Source: an uncultured Verrucomicrobiota bacterium
Lineage (GTDB): Bacteria > Verrucomicrobiota > Verrucomicrobiia > Verrucomicrobiales > Verrucomicrobiaceae
Assembly (NCBI GenBank): GCA_903848465.1
Contig: CAINGK010000074.1
Location: 1-42,473, forward strand
Length of the DNA stretch: 42,473 bases
Direction: 5' to 3'
Both the position numbers and the translations under genes were made by a program. Below the pieces are notes generated by a model. It saw nothing but the letters and a program-made list of their open reading frames with translations, did no database searches and was not told where the DNA came from. Of this stretch, positions 23,729-37,574 are shown in pieces. Position 1 is the first letter of the stretch. Each line of letters opens with the position of its first letter.

Positions 23729-24368
23729 CCGTGACTCCGACTTTGCCATCCTGGCGGAGCCTGCCAACCTTGCGCGACTGAAAGAAGCTCTCGCGGAACT
23801 TCAGGCACCGGTGATCGCCGTGCCGCCGTTTGAAACAGCTTACTTGGAGAGGGGGCACGCCATTCACTTTCGCTGTCAGCACCCGGAATGTGCCGGTCTG
23901 AGAGTGGACGTGATGTCAAAGATGCGTGGAGTTGATTCCTTCGATCAACTCTGGGACAGACGTACCACTTTGGAACTCGCCGATGGTTCCGAATGCAATC
24001 TGCTGGCTGTGCCTGATTTGGTGAAAGCCAAGAAAACGCAGTGCGACAAGGACTGGCCGATGATTCGTCGGCTCATGGAGGCGCATCATTTTGAGTTCCG
24101 TGAGGACGTCACGCCCGAACGGCTGGACTTTTGGCTGCTTGAGCTGCGCACAGCGGATCTTTTGATTGAGCTGGCGAACAACCAACCTGAGCCAGTTCGG
24201 CGGTGTGTTTCTCAGCGGCCGCTGTTACAGCAGGCCATTCACGGCCAAGTTGAGCCTTTGGAGAGAGCATTGCTTGAGGAGGAGTTGACTGAACGCGCGG
24301 CAGATCGTCAGTATTGGCTGCCACTGAAAAGAGAACTTAAGGCGCTGCGTCGAACCCGAATTTCTTAA
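23655..24368 (+). CDS. DUF6036/AbiEii-like nucleotidyltransferase
   Basis: This is a 237-residue minimal-type nucleotidyltransferase. The core is CLLIGGQACVFYGAAEFSRD followed by SDFAI: the GG(Q/H)A motif at 12-15 and Asp27-Ser-Asp29 as the catalytic pair, with a third Asp probably in GLRVDVMSKMRG. The C-terminal half is helical. Family members are toxin-like or unassigned transferases; the target is unknown. The ATG at 23655 is used, but a TTG at 23619 would add IPNPILKVLSS, which fits the usual N-terminal helix better. The gene overlaps the small upstream protein by 74 bases (110 with the TTG). Confidence 0.75.
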   Translation: MATHQVQCLLIGGQACVFYGAAEFSRDSDFAILAEPANLARLKEALAELQAPVIAVPPFETAYLERGHAIHFRCQHPECAGLRVDVMSKMRGVDSFDQLWDRRTTLELADGSECNLLAVPDLVKAKKTQCDKDWPMIRRLMEAHHFEFREDVTPERLDFWLLELRTADLLIELANNQPEPVRRCVSQRPLLQQAIHGQVEPLERALLEEELTERAADRQYWLPLKRELKALRRTRIS

Positions 24369-24383
24369 ACCAGCCAAACAAAA

Positions 24384-24411
24384 GGCCTGGGACTCTTGCG
24401 AATCCCAGGCC
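24384..24411. terminator. hairpin between convergent genes
   Basis: GGCCTGGGA-ctcttgcgaa-TCCCAGGCC forms a 9-bp GC-rich stem between the ends of the nucleotidyltransferase (24368) and gltD (24428). An AAAA-run on the plus-strand left side reads as a T-tract for the minus strand, so it likely ends the gltBD transcript. Confidence 0.75.
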
Positions 24412-24427
24412 GCATGAAATGACTTGA

Positions 24428-25906
<1,479 letters not shown>

Positions 25907-25962
25907 GGTCTCTTGTCTGTGAAAAGGTGATGTCTGTTGGTTTGTAGCGAGTGATCTCGATT

Positions 25963-30573
<4,611 letters not shown>

Positions 30574-30601
30574 TTAGGCCATGCAAGGAAGTAAATCAAC
30601 C

Positions 30602-30618
30602 AGCATTCTATCTGCCAA
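30602..30618 (-). promoter_or_regulatory. sigma-54-like -24/-12 promoter candidate for gltBD
   Basis: On the minus strand the site reads TTGGCAGATAGAATGCT. GG and GC are separated by exactly 10 bases, as in -24/-12 promoters (consensus YTGGCAC-N5-TTGCW), with mismatches at the C after GGCA and at the first T of TTGC. It would start transcription about 17 bases before the gltB ATG. Glutamate synthase is a typical nitrogen-regulated target. Sequence match only. Confidence 0.4.
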
Positions 30619-30720
30619 GAACACGCTTATTTTACGCTAAAGTCACATTCTTGCACGCATCGGGGGTTTGCAGGCCTCATCCGCCTTGCATCTGACCGGG
30701 CTAGCCGCTAGAAACTGCCC

Positions 30721-31581
30721 ATGGTTCGTCTCACAATTCTCGGCAGCGGCAGTTCGGGGAACTGCGCCGTCATTTCGACGGAACGCACCACGCTGCTCCT
30801 CGACGCGGGTTTGAGTGCCAAGCAAATCTGCCTCCGCCTGGACGCCTGTGGCTTTTCCCTCGACATGCTGGAGGGCATCCTGCTGACCCATGAGCATCAG
30901 GACCATACGGGTGGGATTGAGGTGCTGAGCCGCAAACGCCAGGTGCCCCTGTTCTGCACTGCCCTGACGCAGGAAACGCTCGCCAGCAGCCTGGGTTTTC
31001 GCAAGCCCCCCCCCTGGCGGCTCATGACGACTGGAGCGGCTTTTGAGTTTCAGGACCTGCGCATCGAATCTTTTCCCGTTCCCCACGATGCAGTCGATCC
31101 GGTGGGTTTTGTAATCGCCGATGAGGAATCCCGTCTCGGAGTGCTCAGTGACGTTGGTTTTGTGACGAATTTGATCAAAGACCGGCTCAGGAACTCCGAC
31201 AGCCTCTTTATAGAGGCCAATTACGACACCCAGTTGCTCGAAAACGACACCAAGCGCCCATGGTCCACCAAGCAGCGCATCAGTTCCCGCCACGGCCATC
31301 TTTCCAATGAACAGGCCGCCGAACTCGTGCGTGAAGTCGCGCATCCTGGCCTGAGTCATGTTGTGCTGGGGCATTTGAGTGATGACTGCAATGATCCTGC
31401 GACCGCCTCTCGGTACATCCGCCAGGCGCTCGACAGTGCAGGAGCCAATGAGGCCCGAGTCGTGTGTGCCGAACGCCACAAGCCCACACCCACCATCGAA
31501 GTCGTGCGCCGTCGCAGCAGCAGCACGGTGAGTTTCTGCGTGGCTTCATCGGACTCCGCCGGACAACTGGCTCTCCTTTAA
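30721..31581 (+). CDS. YycJ-like MBL-fold metallo-hydrolase
   Basis: This 286-residue metallo-beta-lactamase-fold protein has the metal-binding motif HEHQDH at 57-62, and the remaining ligands probably are in VPHDAVDPVG and the VLGHLSDDCN region near the C-terminus. N-terminal TILGSGSSGNCAVI and LLLDAGLS fit the YycJ/WalJ type, proposed as a DNA-processing or cell-wall-linked exonuclease. The gene diverges from gltB across a 147-base gap. A one-base gap to the next gene (TAA at 31579-31581, ATG at 31583) implies co-transcription with the NTF2-like protein. Confidence 0.85.
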   Translation: MVRLTILGSGSSGNCAVISTERTTLLLDAGLSAKQICLRLDACGFSLDMLEGILLTHEHQDHTGGIEVLSRKRQVPLFCTALTQETLASSLGFRKPPPWRLMTTGAAFEFQDLRIESFPVPHDAVDPVGFVIADEESRLGVLSDVGFVTNLIKDRLRNSDSLFIEANYDTQLLENDTKRPWSTKQRISSRHGHLSNEQAAELVREVAHPGLSHVVLGHLSDDCNDPATASRYIRQALDSAGANEARVVCAERHKPTPTIEVVRRRSSSTVSFCVASSDSAGQLALL

Positions 31582-31582
31582 T

Positions 31583-32077
31583 ATGAAGCAGATCCTCCTT
31601 CGCGGTCTGCTGGTTCTGTTTGTCATCGAGGGACTCTGGCTGGTTTGGTGGGTTTTTGGACGTTCGCCGGAGACGCAGGTGCGTGCCGCGCAGGCGAATT
31701 TGATCGAAGCGGTAGAGAATCGTGACTGGAAGAAACTGGAGAGGTTGATGGCACCGGATTACACCGATGCCTTCGGCCACAACCGCGAAACCGCCCTGCG
31801 GGACGGGCGCAAGTATCTCAGCGGCTTTTTCACGCTGACTTTGAAGACGGACAAGACCACGATCCGGGCGGCCAAAGGGCAGGGTATGGCTACCATGATG
31901 ATCCGCCTCGAAGGCAACGGCATTGGCTACAGCCAGCTCATCTCAGGGCATGTGAATCAATTCACCGAGCCATGGGCGTTCCACTGGAGCAATCCCGGCC
32001 GCTGGCCCTGGAACTGGCAGGTGAACATGATTCACCACGATCAGTTGCGTGGAGCTGCCGCTTACGGCACGCCGTGA
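31583..32077 (+). CDS. membrane-anchored NTF2-like protein
   Basis: This 164-residue protein has an N-terminal TM anchor (about 5-25, LLRGLLVLFVIEGLWLVWWV) and an NTF2/SnoaL-like domain in which AAQANLIEAVENRDWKKLE and LMAPDYTDAFGHNRETAL match the family. No catalytic residues are evident; the function is unknown. Its end overlaps the aldo/keto reductase end by 16 bases, tail to tail. It follows the MBL hydrolase by one base. Confidence 0.65.
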   Translation: MKQILLRGLLVLFVIEGLWLVWWVFGRSPETQVRAAQANLIEAVENRDWKKLERLMAPDYTDAFGHNRETALRDGRKYLSGFFTLTLKTDKTTIRAAKGQGMATMMIRLEGNGIGYSQLISGHVNQFTEPWAFHWSNPGRWPWNWQVNMIHHDQLRGAAAYGTP

Positions 32078-32982
32078 CCCTTGGCGGCCTCCCAGAGACC
32101 GTACCAGTCTTCGCGCGCCAGCTTGATGTCCGCTGCTTTCGCCACGGCCTGGATGCGCTCCAGCTTATTCGTGCCGATGATTGGTAGCGGGCAGGAAGGA
32201 TGCGCCATGATCCAGGCGTAGGCGAGCTGGTCCAGCGTGGCACCATTGTACTTGGCGGAAAGCTCAGCCGCCTTCGCATGAAGTCGGACAGCAGCGGGTT
32301 CTGTGGTGTCCATCAGCGCACCTTTGGCCAGGGGTGACCACGCCATGGGCAGAATGCGGTGGCGCTGGCACTGGTCGGCCGTGCCGTCGTAAATCGGGTC
32401 CATGTGCAGCAGGCTGAACTCGACTTGATTTGTCACCAGCGGCTGGTCCATGCGCGAGTTCAGCAACTCGAACTGATGCACATTGTAGTTCGAGACACCG
32501 GCGCTGCGGATTTTGCCATCCTTCAGCAGTTTGTTCAGGCCCTCGGCCGTTTCGTCGGCACTGGTCAGCCAGTCGGGGCGGTGTACGAGCAGCAGGTCGA
32601 TTTCATCAATGCCCATGAAGCGCAGGGATTTCTCCGCGCTTTTGATGATGCGGGCGGCGGTCACGTTGTAGTGCGCCACTTTGCGGTCAGGATGGTACTC
32701 GCAGGGAATATAAATGCCGCTTTTGGTGACGATCTCGATCTTGCCGCGAAAGGCGGGGTCGAGTTTCAGCGCGCCGCCCATGGCCTCCTCGACCTTGTAA
32801 ACGCCATAAATCTCCGCCGTGTCGAACGTGGTAATGCCCATGTCGGCGCAGGCCTTGAAGCGGCTGAGCAGCGCCTGCGGGGAGCAGTTGGCCGGGTCGG
32901 TCTCGTCGAGAATGCGCCAGGTGCCATAGACGAGACGGGAGAACTCAGGGCCGTTGGGGGCGATTTTGTGGCGGGTGATCAT
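32062..32982 (-). CDS. aldo/keto reductase
   Basis: This 306-residue NADPH-dependent carbonyl reductase shows the catalytic tetrad in order: Asp54 and Tyr59 (TFDTAEIYG), Lys87 (VTKSG) and His134 (LLVHRPD). The YdhF-like subgroup is suggested by the ANC...LLSRFKACADMGITTFD and later VGTN/IIGTNKLERIQ segments. Substrate unknown. The start is the ATG at 32982; the longer frame extends toward the rpsT terminator and adds no family sequence. Confidence 0.9.
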   Translation of the reverse strand: MITRHKIAPNGPEFSRLVYGTWRILDETDPANCSPQALLSRFKACADMGITTFDTAEIYGVYKVEEAMGGALKLDPAFRGKIEIVTKSGIYIPCEYHPDRKVAHYNVTAARIIKSAEKSLRFMGIDEIDLLLVHRPDWLTSADETAEGLNKLLKDGKIRSAGVSNYNVHQFELLNSRMDQPLVTNQVEFSLLHMDPIYDGTADQCQRHRILPMAWSPLAKGALMDTTEPAAVRLHAKAAELSAKYNGATLDQLAYAWIMAHPSCPLPIIGTNKLERIQAVAKAADIKLAREDWYGLWEAAKGHGVP

Positions 32983-33030
32983 GGTGGAGGGCGATCTTTG
33001 GCTGGCCTTGCCTCGTCCGACAAACAAAAA

Positions 33031-33054
33031 ACGGCATCTCTTGCGAGATGCCGT
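33031..33054 (-). terminator. rho-independent terminator after rpsT
   Basis: ACGGCATCTC-ttgc-GAGATGCCGT is a 10-bp stem with a 4-base loop. On the minus strand it is followed by TTTTTGTTTG, placing it 33 bases beyond the rpsT stop. Confidence 0.88.
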
Positions 33055-33086
33055 GTTAAAATCTGTACTGGGTCAAATGGACCGAT

Positions 33087-33353
33087 TTACTTCGTCAGGG
33101 CGCTGACCTTGACGGCAAGGCGGCTCTTCAGACGGGACGAGGTGTTCTTTTTGAGCACCTTGGTCTTGGCGGCCTTGTCGGTGGCGGAGGCGAACTCGCT
33201 GAGGCTGGCTGCGGCTGCGGCTGCGTCCTTTTTGTCCAAGGCGGCGATCACCTTCTTGCGCAGGGTGCGAATGCGGCTTTTCACCGTCTGGTTGTGAGCG
33301 GTGCGGACCGTCGTTTTGCGGATGTCTTTTTCTGCGGAGCGGATGTTGGCCAT
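33087..33353 (-). CDS. rpsT: 30S ribosomal protein S20
   Basis: This 88-residue basic protein is a primary binder of 16S rRNA helices. It has the S20 pattern: MANIRSAEKDIRKT, then the basic helix NQTVKSRIRTLRKKVIAAL, and a Lys-rich end with KKNTSSRLKSRLA. The start is the ATG at 33353; a longer frame up to 33491 would run through a non-coding leader and is rejected. A strong terminator follows. It is transcribed divergently from the small protein at 33490. Confidence 0.95.
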   Translation of the reverse strand: MANIRSAEKDIRKTTVRTAHNQTVKSRIRTLRKKVIAALDKKDAAAAAASLSEFASATDKAAKTKVLKKNTSSRLKSRLAVKVSALTK

Positions 33354-33489
33354 AAAATTAGCGGGGAAAGGGGCGGCGAGAATAGGACGACACCCCCCAT
33401 CTGTCAAACTGGAATACTGTCTGTGGGCAACCGGCAGGTTTTGCTTGGCTCTGGCGGGCAATTCCGGTAGAACCGTTGCCATACCAGCC

Positions 33490-33750
33490 ATGATCGAAGT
33501 CGAAATTTATGCTCCCGGTCTCCGTTCGGAGTCCACGATAATGCAACTCCGTAATCAAATGGACCACTTTCCCAGGGTCCGTTACAAGGTGGATGCCCGC
33601 CACGATCTGGTTTATTTTGAAATCGACCGAGTCGGGGACATCAGCCAGATGGAAATTCACCAAATTTTCGAGGCCATCGACCTCGCACCCCGCTTTGTCG
33701 GTCAGATTCCCGAAGAACTGCGCACGGGAGAGACGACCAAGCTGGTGTAG
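33490..33750 (+). CDS. small protein of unknown function
   Basis: This 86-residue protein has alternating strands and helices (VEIYAPGL, MQLRNQMDHF, VRYKVDARHDLVYFEID, ISQMEIHQIFEAIDLAP), compatible with a ferredoxin-like alpha/beta fold. No metal or catalytic motif is visible. It is not recognised as a named family. The start is the ATG at 33490 because the upstream extension covers the rpsT promoter region. It ends one base before the end of the convergent SufE-like gene. Confidence 0.6.
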   Translation: MIEVEIYAPGLRSESTIMQLRNQMDHFPRVRYKVDARHDLVYFEIDRVGDISQMEIHQIFEAIDLAPRFVGQIPEELRTGETTKLV

Positions 33751-33751
33751 C

Positions 33752-34192
33752 TCAGCTCTGCTGCAGTTTCCGGGCCGCCTGTTTCATCCGGCCCAGTACA
33801 TAATAGACCGTCTGGCTCCGCAGCCGCACCAAGTCTGCGCCAATGATGCGCGGCACAAAATCCTGCGGCACCTCCAGGACTTCCGCCAGCGTCGATCCGT
33901 TCAGTCCTCGACACAGGATCGTGGTCATCGCTTTGGTCAGCGTCTGCACCTTCGGCCCCAGGCTGATGGCAAAATGAACATGGTCCCCGTTTTCAAGCCG
34001 GGCATGCACCCCGACGGTATCGGTGCATTCCACATCGTGCCGCACATCTTCTAAATCGAACTTTGCGCCCTCCTTGGGCGCACAGGTTGCAGCGGCAGCC
34101 GCTAGGTCGATCAAATTCTCCCGCCGCTCGCCTTCCGGCAGCGCTTCGAAAAAGGTGATCAGTTCCTCCAAGGCAGCGGGGTATTCGGCCAT
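33752..34192 (-). CDS. SufE-like protein
   Basis: This 146-residue protein resembles SufE, the sulfur acceptor that stimulates the cysteine desulfurase SufS in Fe-S cluster assembly. The segment with the likely acceptor Cys is HDVECTDTVGVHARL; in standard SufE this is GCQS, so the context is altered, though a Cys is present. The end (LRSQTVYYVLGRMKQAARKL) corresponds to the SufE helix. No sufS or sufB-D lies nearby in the window. It begins 2 bases after the DUF6807 gene stops, an unusual neighbour. Confidence 0.7.
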   Translation of the reverse strand: MAEYPAALEELITFFEALPEGERRENLIDLAAAAATCAPKEGAKFDLEDVRHDVECTDTVGVHARLENGDHVHFAISLGPKVQTLTKAMTTILCRGLNGSTLAEVLEVPQDFVPRIIGADLVRLRSQTVYYVLGRMKQAARKLQQS

Positions 34193-34194
34193 GC

Positions 34195-35172
34195 TCACTT
34201 CTTGGCCGGTTTGAGCGCCAAATCCACCACGGGCATTTCGATGAACTTCTGCCACTGCGCTTCACTTTCGGCCTGCGTTGCCACTCCGTCATGCACCCAG
34301 AGGGCGTAGCGAACGCGCAATTTTTTCTCCTCGGTGACCTCCACAGGCGTGTCCAGACTCAGGCAGCAGCCCATCCAGCCGTCGTTGCGTACATGAAAGG
34401 CGGTCGGGTTGTGCGGATTCATGGGGTGATTCATCAGGGTGATGCCACCGAAGCCGTCTGCGTCATTGGTGATGCGCCCGCTGTAGTCGCACCACCGCGC
34501 CGGTTTGCGGAAGATCGCCTCCTCATTGATCAGCCCTTCGGAGTTCAAAATGCGGCCACCGCCGTCATGCACGCCGATGCTCTTCGCCATTCGCACCGCC
34601 ACCAGTCCGAAGCCCGTGGCACCGAACGTCGCCGTCTTGCCCTTGGGGGGTGAAAACTCCAGATCGATAATCATGAACCAGCTCTTGGCCCCGTCGATGG
34701 GGCGGATCTCCGTGCGTCGCACCTCGGTCAGTTGAATCGACTTGTCTGCTTCACTGATCCAGTGGTTCACCATCCGCATGGAGGCAAATTCGTCGGTGTC
34801 TTCGTAACCTTCCCGCGACACCTCCACATTCACAATGCGGCCCTGCTTCTTCGCGTAGTCACCCCAGAAATCGAGGCCGTTCACCATGTTGTGCGTTACC
34901 CACACGCTGTTGTGGTGCGAATGCGTGAGCGGATCATGCGGATGTCCCATGCGTGTCAGGCTCACATTCTTGGAAGACCGGATTGGGTACCAAAACGGTC
35001 GCATGTCCTGCGGATCGAAATGCATGGCCGTGAGTTCACGCCCGTCGAGTTGAAAGGACGTGATGTGATGCGGCAGCGGCACTGCCTGAAGCCGTGGAAT
35101 GGGCTTCGCCGTAGGCAGTTGCGCCAGGGCGGCCACCGTAGAGATCAAAAACAGGATCGAATGTTTTAGCAT
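34195..35172 (-). CDS. secreted DUF6807 (PmoA-type) protein
   Basis: This 325-residue protein of the DUF6807 family is named PmoA in some databases, but it is not the methane monooxygenase subunit. There is a signal peptide (1-17, ending LAQ). Family hallmarks are HPHDPLTHSHHNSVWVTHN, a His-rich block, DFWGDYAKKQGRI, and GITLMNHPMNPHNPTAFHV. The function is unproven; the family occurs with glycan-utilisation genes. The start is the Met at 35172, which gives the signal peptide. It is transcribed divergently from the secreted TIM-barrel protein. Confidence 0.8.
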   Translation of the reverse strand: MLKHSILFLISTVAALAQLPTAKPIPRLQAVPLPHHITSFQLDGRELTAMHFDPQDMRPFWYPIRSSKNVSLTRMGHPHDPLTHSHHNSVWVTHNMVNGLDFWGDYAKKQGRIVNVEVSREGYEDTDEFASMRMVNHWISEADKSIQLTEVRRTEIRPIDGAKSWFMIIDLEFSPPKGKTATFGATGFGLVAVRMAKSIGVHDGGGRILNSEGLINEEAIFRKPARWCDYSGRITNDADGFGGITLMNHPMNPHNPTAFHVRNDGWMGCCLSLDTPVEVTEEKKLRVRYALWVHDGVATQAESEAQWQKFIEMPVVDLALKPAKK

Positions 35173-35261
35173 GTCTTCACAACGTTGCTCCCCGGCCCCA
35201 TTTTCCATTCTCAGTTCTTCCATTTCGCCAGGAACTCGCCAGACTTTCCCTTCCACCACCC

Positions 35262-36104
35262 ATGAAGCACCTCCTTCTATCACTCCTCCTCGTCACCGCA
35301 TCCTTTGCGGCCACCATCCCCGAGTCTGCCAAAGTCGGCCAGTTCTTCGCTGGTTGTCAGGCCTACAGCTTCCGCCTCTACACGGTGTTTGAAGCCATCG
35401 ACAAAACCGCCCAGTGCGGCGGCAAAACCATCGAGTTCTTCCCCGGTCAGAAATTCGACGACAACTCCAAGTGGGACCACAACGCCACTCCGGAAATGAT
35501 CGACAAGGTCATGAAGCACCTCGAAGCCAAGGGCCTTACCGCAGTCGGTTATGGTGTCGTCAGACTTGGTCAGGATGATGCTGGCAACCGCAAGATTTTT
35601 GAGTTCTGCAAAAAGGTCGGCATCGGCGTCGTCGTCACCGAGCCCGATGTCACCGCACTCGACAAAATCGAAGCTCTGGTGAAGGAATTCGACATCAAGA
35701 TGGCCATTCATAACCATCCGAAGCGCCCCCTCGACCGCGCTTACATGTTCTGGGACCCCAACTACGTCCTTGGTCTCGTGAAAGATCGCGATCCTCGCAT
35801 GGGTTCCTGCGCCGACGTCGGCCACTGGGTGCGTAGCGGCCTCAATCCCGTGGACTGCATCAAGATCCTCAAAGGCCGCATCTTTGACAGCCACATGAAG
35901 GACCTCAATGAATTTGGCGATCCTAAAGCCCATGATCTTCCCTTCGGCACCGGCAAGAGCGACATCTCCGCCATCCTCGCCGAATACGCCGCCCAGGGCT
36001 ATCCCGGCCCCCTCCATTGCGAATACGAGTACAACTGGGAGACCAGCGTGCCCGAAATCACTCAGTGCCTCGACTTCGTGCGCAACTGGAAGCCTGCGAA
36101 GTAA
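35262..36104 (+). CDS. secreted sugar phosphate isomerase/epimerase-like TIM-barrel protein
   Basis: This 280-residue protein has a signal peptide (about 1-17) and a xylose-isomerase-like TIM barrel. Motifs are CQAYSFR at the N-terminus, GKTIEFFPG, IHNHPKRP, CADVGHWVRSGLNP and DSHMKDLNEFGDP, whose His/Asp/Glu residues fit the metal site. The export of such a protein is common in this phylum. The substrate is unknown; the neighbouring DUF6807 and Gfo/Idh-type genes suggest sugar catabolism. An intrinsic terminator follows at 36121. Confidence 0.85.
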   Translation: MKHLLLSLLLVTASFAATIPESAKVGQFFAGCQAYSFRLYTVFEAIDKTAQCGGKTIEFFPGQKFDDNSKWDHNATPEMIDKVMKHLEAKGLTAVGYGVVRLGQDDAGNRKIFEFCKKVGIGVVVTEPDVTALDKIEALVKEFDIKMAIHNHPKRPLDRAYMFWDPNYVLGLVKDRDPRMGSCADVGHWVRSGLNPVDCIKILKGRIFDSHMKDLNEFGDPKAHDLPFGTGKSDISAILAEYAAQGYPGPLHCEYEYNWETSVPEITQCLDFVRNWKPAK

Positions 36105-36120
36105 GTAGATGGGTCATTCC

Positions 36121-36152
36121 AAAAGCCGGGGACTTGGGTCTCCGGCTTTTTT
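36121..36152. terminator. rho-independent terminator between convergent genes
   Basis: AAAAGCCGG-ggacttgggtct-CCGGCTTTTTT. The symmetric A- and T-runs suggest it works for both the TIM-barrel gene (ending 36104) and the SGNH hydrolase (ending 36164). Confidence 0.85.
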
Positions 36153-36163
36153 GCGTCTGCATT

Positions 36164-37159
36164 TCAAAGGGCTTCGCCCAGGAGTTTCTTCACCGTCGTT
36201 GCAATGGCTTCGGCCCAGATGCGGTAGCCTTTTTCGTTCGGGTGCAGAAAGTCAGGCATGATGTCCTGGCTGATCACACCCTCAGGGGTGAGAAACTTCG
36301 GGCCGATGTCGAGAAAGGTGACGTTCTGCTTGCCATCGAGTTTTGAGATGATGCGGTTCACCTCGGCGATTTTTCCACGTTGCGGAGCATCTGGCTTTTC
36401 ACCCCGGGGGAAGATGCCCAATAGTAGAATCTTCGACTGCGGCAGGCGCTTGTTGAGCTCTTGCACGATGGCTTCGATGCCTGCGGCAATGTCGGGTGCA
36501 TTGCAGTTTCCCGTGTTGTTCGTGCCGATCATCATGACGATCAGCTTGGGCGAGATGCCGTCAACAGCCCCATGCTGGAGCCGCCAGAGCACGTTCTCGG
36601 TTTTGTCCCAGCCAAAGCCAAGATTGCCAGCATGGCGTGGGGCGTAGTATTCATCCCAAACCTTCGCTCCGTGCAGGGGATAGCTGTCGAATTTCTCGCC
36701 GCCAAAGAAATGAGTGATGGAGTCGCCGATGAACAGAATTTGCGGCTGGCTGTGCTTCACGGCAGCGCTGGTGAGCGCGTGACGTGTGGCCCAATCATAG
36801 GTGGGCCAACTGCGGTCTTGCGTGACGGGGATCACCGTGCTCGGCAGCGCTGGGTGACCAGGCAGGGGTTCAAACACGCTCTGCACGAGTTCACTCGATG
36901 CTTTGCGTAATTGGGTAAACGCGCGCGCCTTCAGCGTGCCACCGCCAGCGAGGTCGATGGGGGCCAAATAGGGGTTGGATTTCTCGCTGGGATCAGCCCC
37001 ATCAAGCGTGTAGAGAATCGTGGTGTCGGGCGCGGTGCTGTGCAGCGTCACGCGGCCGTTCGTGTCACGCTGGAGGGTGGGCGGCGCGAGCTGCAAGGCG
37101 CTTTCGGCTTGCAGCAGAGCACCCAGGGCCAGCAGGGAAAGAAGCAGGTATTTACTCAT
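36164..37159 (-). CDS. secreted SGNH hydrolase with chitobiase-like domain
   Basis: This 331-residue exported protein has a signal peptide (1-18). An N-terminal CHB_HEX_C-like beta-sandwich (about 25-90; PDTTILYTLDGADPSEKSNPY) precedes a PAF-acetylhydrolase-like GDSL domain: FIGDSITH with Ser147, GTNN at 212-215, and DFLHPNEKGY with Asp303 and His306. A deacylase on a carbohydrate ester is likely; the substrate is unknown. Its ATG overlaps the TGA of the upstream small membrane protein (shared ATGA), implying translational coupling. Confidence 0.88.
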   Translation of the reverse strand: MSKYLLLSLLALGALLQAESALQLAPPTLQRDTNGRVTLHSTAPDTTILYTLDGADPSEKSNPYLAPIDLAGGGTLKARAFTQLRKASSELVQSVFEPLPGHPALPSTVIPVTQDRSWPTYDWATRHALTSAAVKHSQPQILFIGDSITHFFGGEKFDSYPLHGAKVWDEYYAPRHAGNLGFGWDKTENVLWRLQHGAVDGISPKLIVMMIGTNNTGNCNAPDIAAGIEAIVQELNKRLPQSKILLLGIFPRGEKPDAPQRGKIAEVNRIISKLDGKQNVTFLDIGPKFLTPEGVISQDIMPDFLHPNEKGYRIWAEAIATTVKKLLGEAL

Positions 37160-37569
37160 GACAGCGCCAGAGTAACGAGAAAGCCACGCGCTGTCCATGC
37201 GAGCGTGCGGATCCAGTTGGTGAGAATGAGTTTGCGAATGAGCGGGGCATCGTATCCCCGCATGAGCCGCAGGTGAATGGGGGCCTGAAAAGCCGCAGTA
37301 CACAGCCACACGACGACGATCAATCCAATGCTGATGAGAAACACCAGCGTTTGCCTGCCCTCATAAACCAGCCATGCGGCACTGCTGATTTCGACGAACA
37401 GCATGGGCGCAATAATGAGGCCAATGCGGAGGCAGTGCGCAAAGTGGTAGTCTGTGAACTCCTTGGCGGCGACTCGCAAAAACTGTGGATAGACAAGAAG
37501 CTGCACCACCCAGATGAGGCCGACGAGCATCCAAGTGACTGCGAGGTGGATTGAGGAGAACAGAGGCAT
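37156..37569 (-). CDS. small integral membrane protein
   Basis: This 137-residue protein has four predicted TM helices: SIHLAVTWMLVGLIWVVQLL, IGLIIAPMLFVEISSAAWLV, LISIGLIVVVWLCTAAFQAP and LAWTARGFLVTLAL. The topology suggests an uncharacterised DUF1772-like family, but this is weak. It lies directly between the LamG gene (stop 6 bases upstream) and the SGNH hydrolase, whose ATG overlaps its stop, so the three form an operon. Confidence 0.7.
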   Translation of the reverse strand: MPLFSSIHLAVTWMLVGLIWVVQLLVYPQFLRVAAKEFTDYHFAHCLRIGLIIAPMLFVEISSAAWLVYEGRQTLVFLISIGLIVVVWLCTAAFQAPIHLRLMRGYDAPLIRKLILTNWIRTLAWTARGFLVTLALS

Positions 37570-37574
37570 CGCGG

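Noticed and set aside
33354..33491. N-terminal extension of the S20 frame
   Set aside because: S20 begins at MANIRSAEK; the upstream part is the leader and promoter region.
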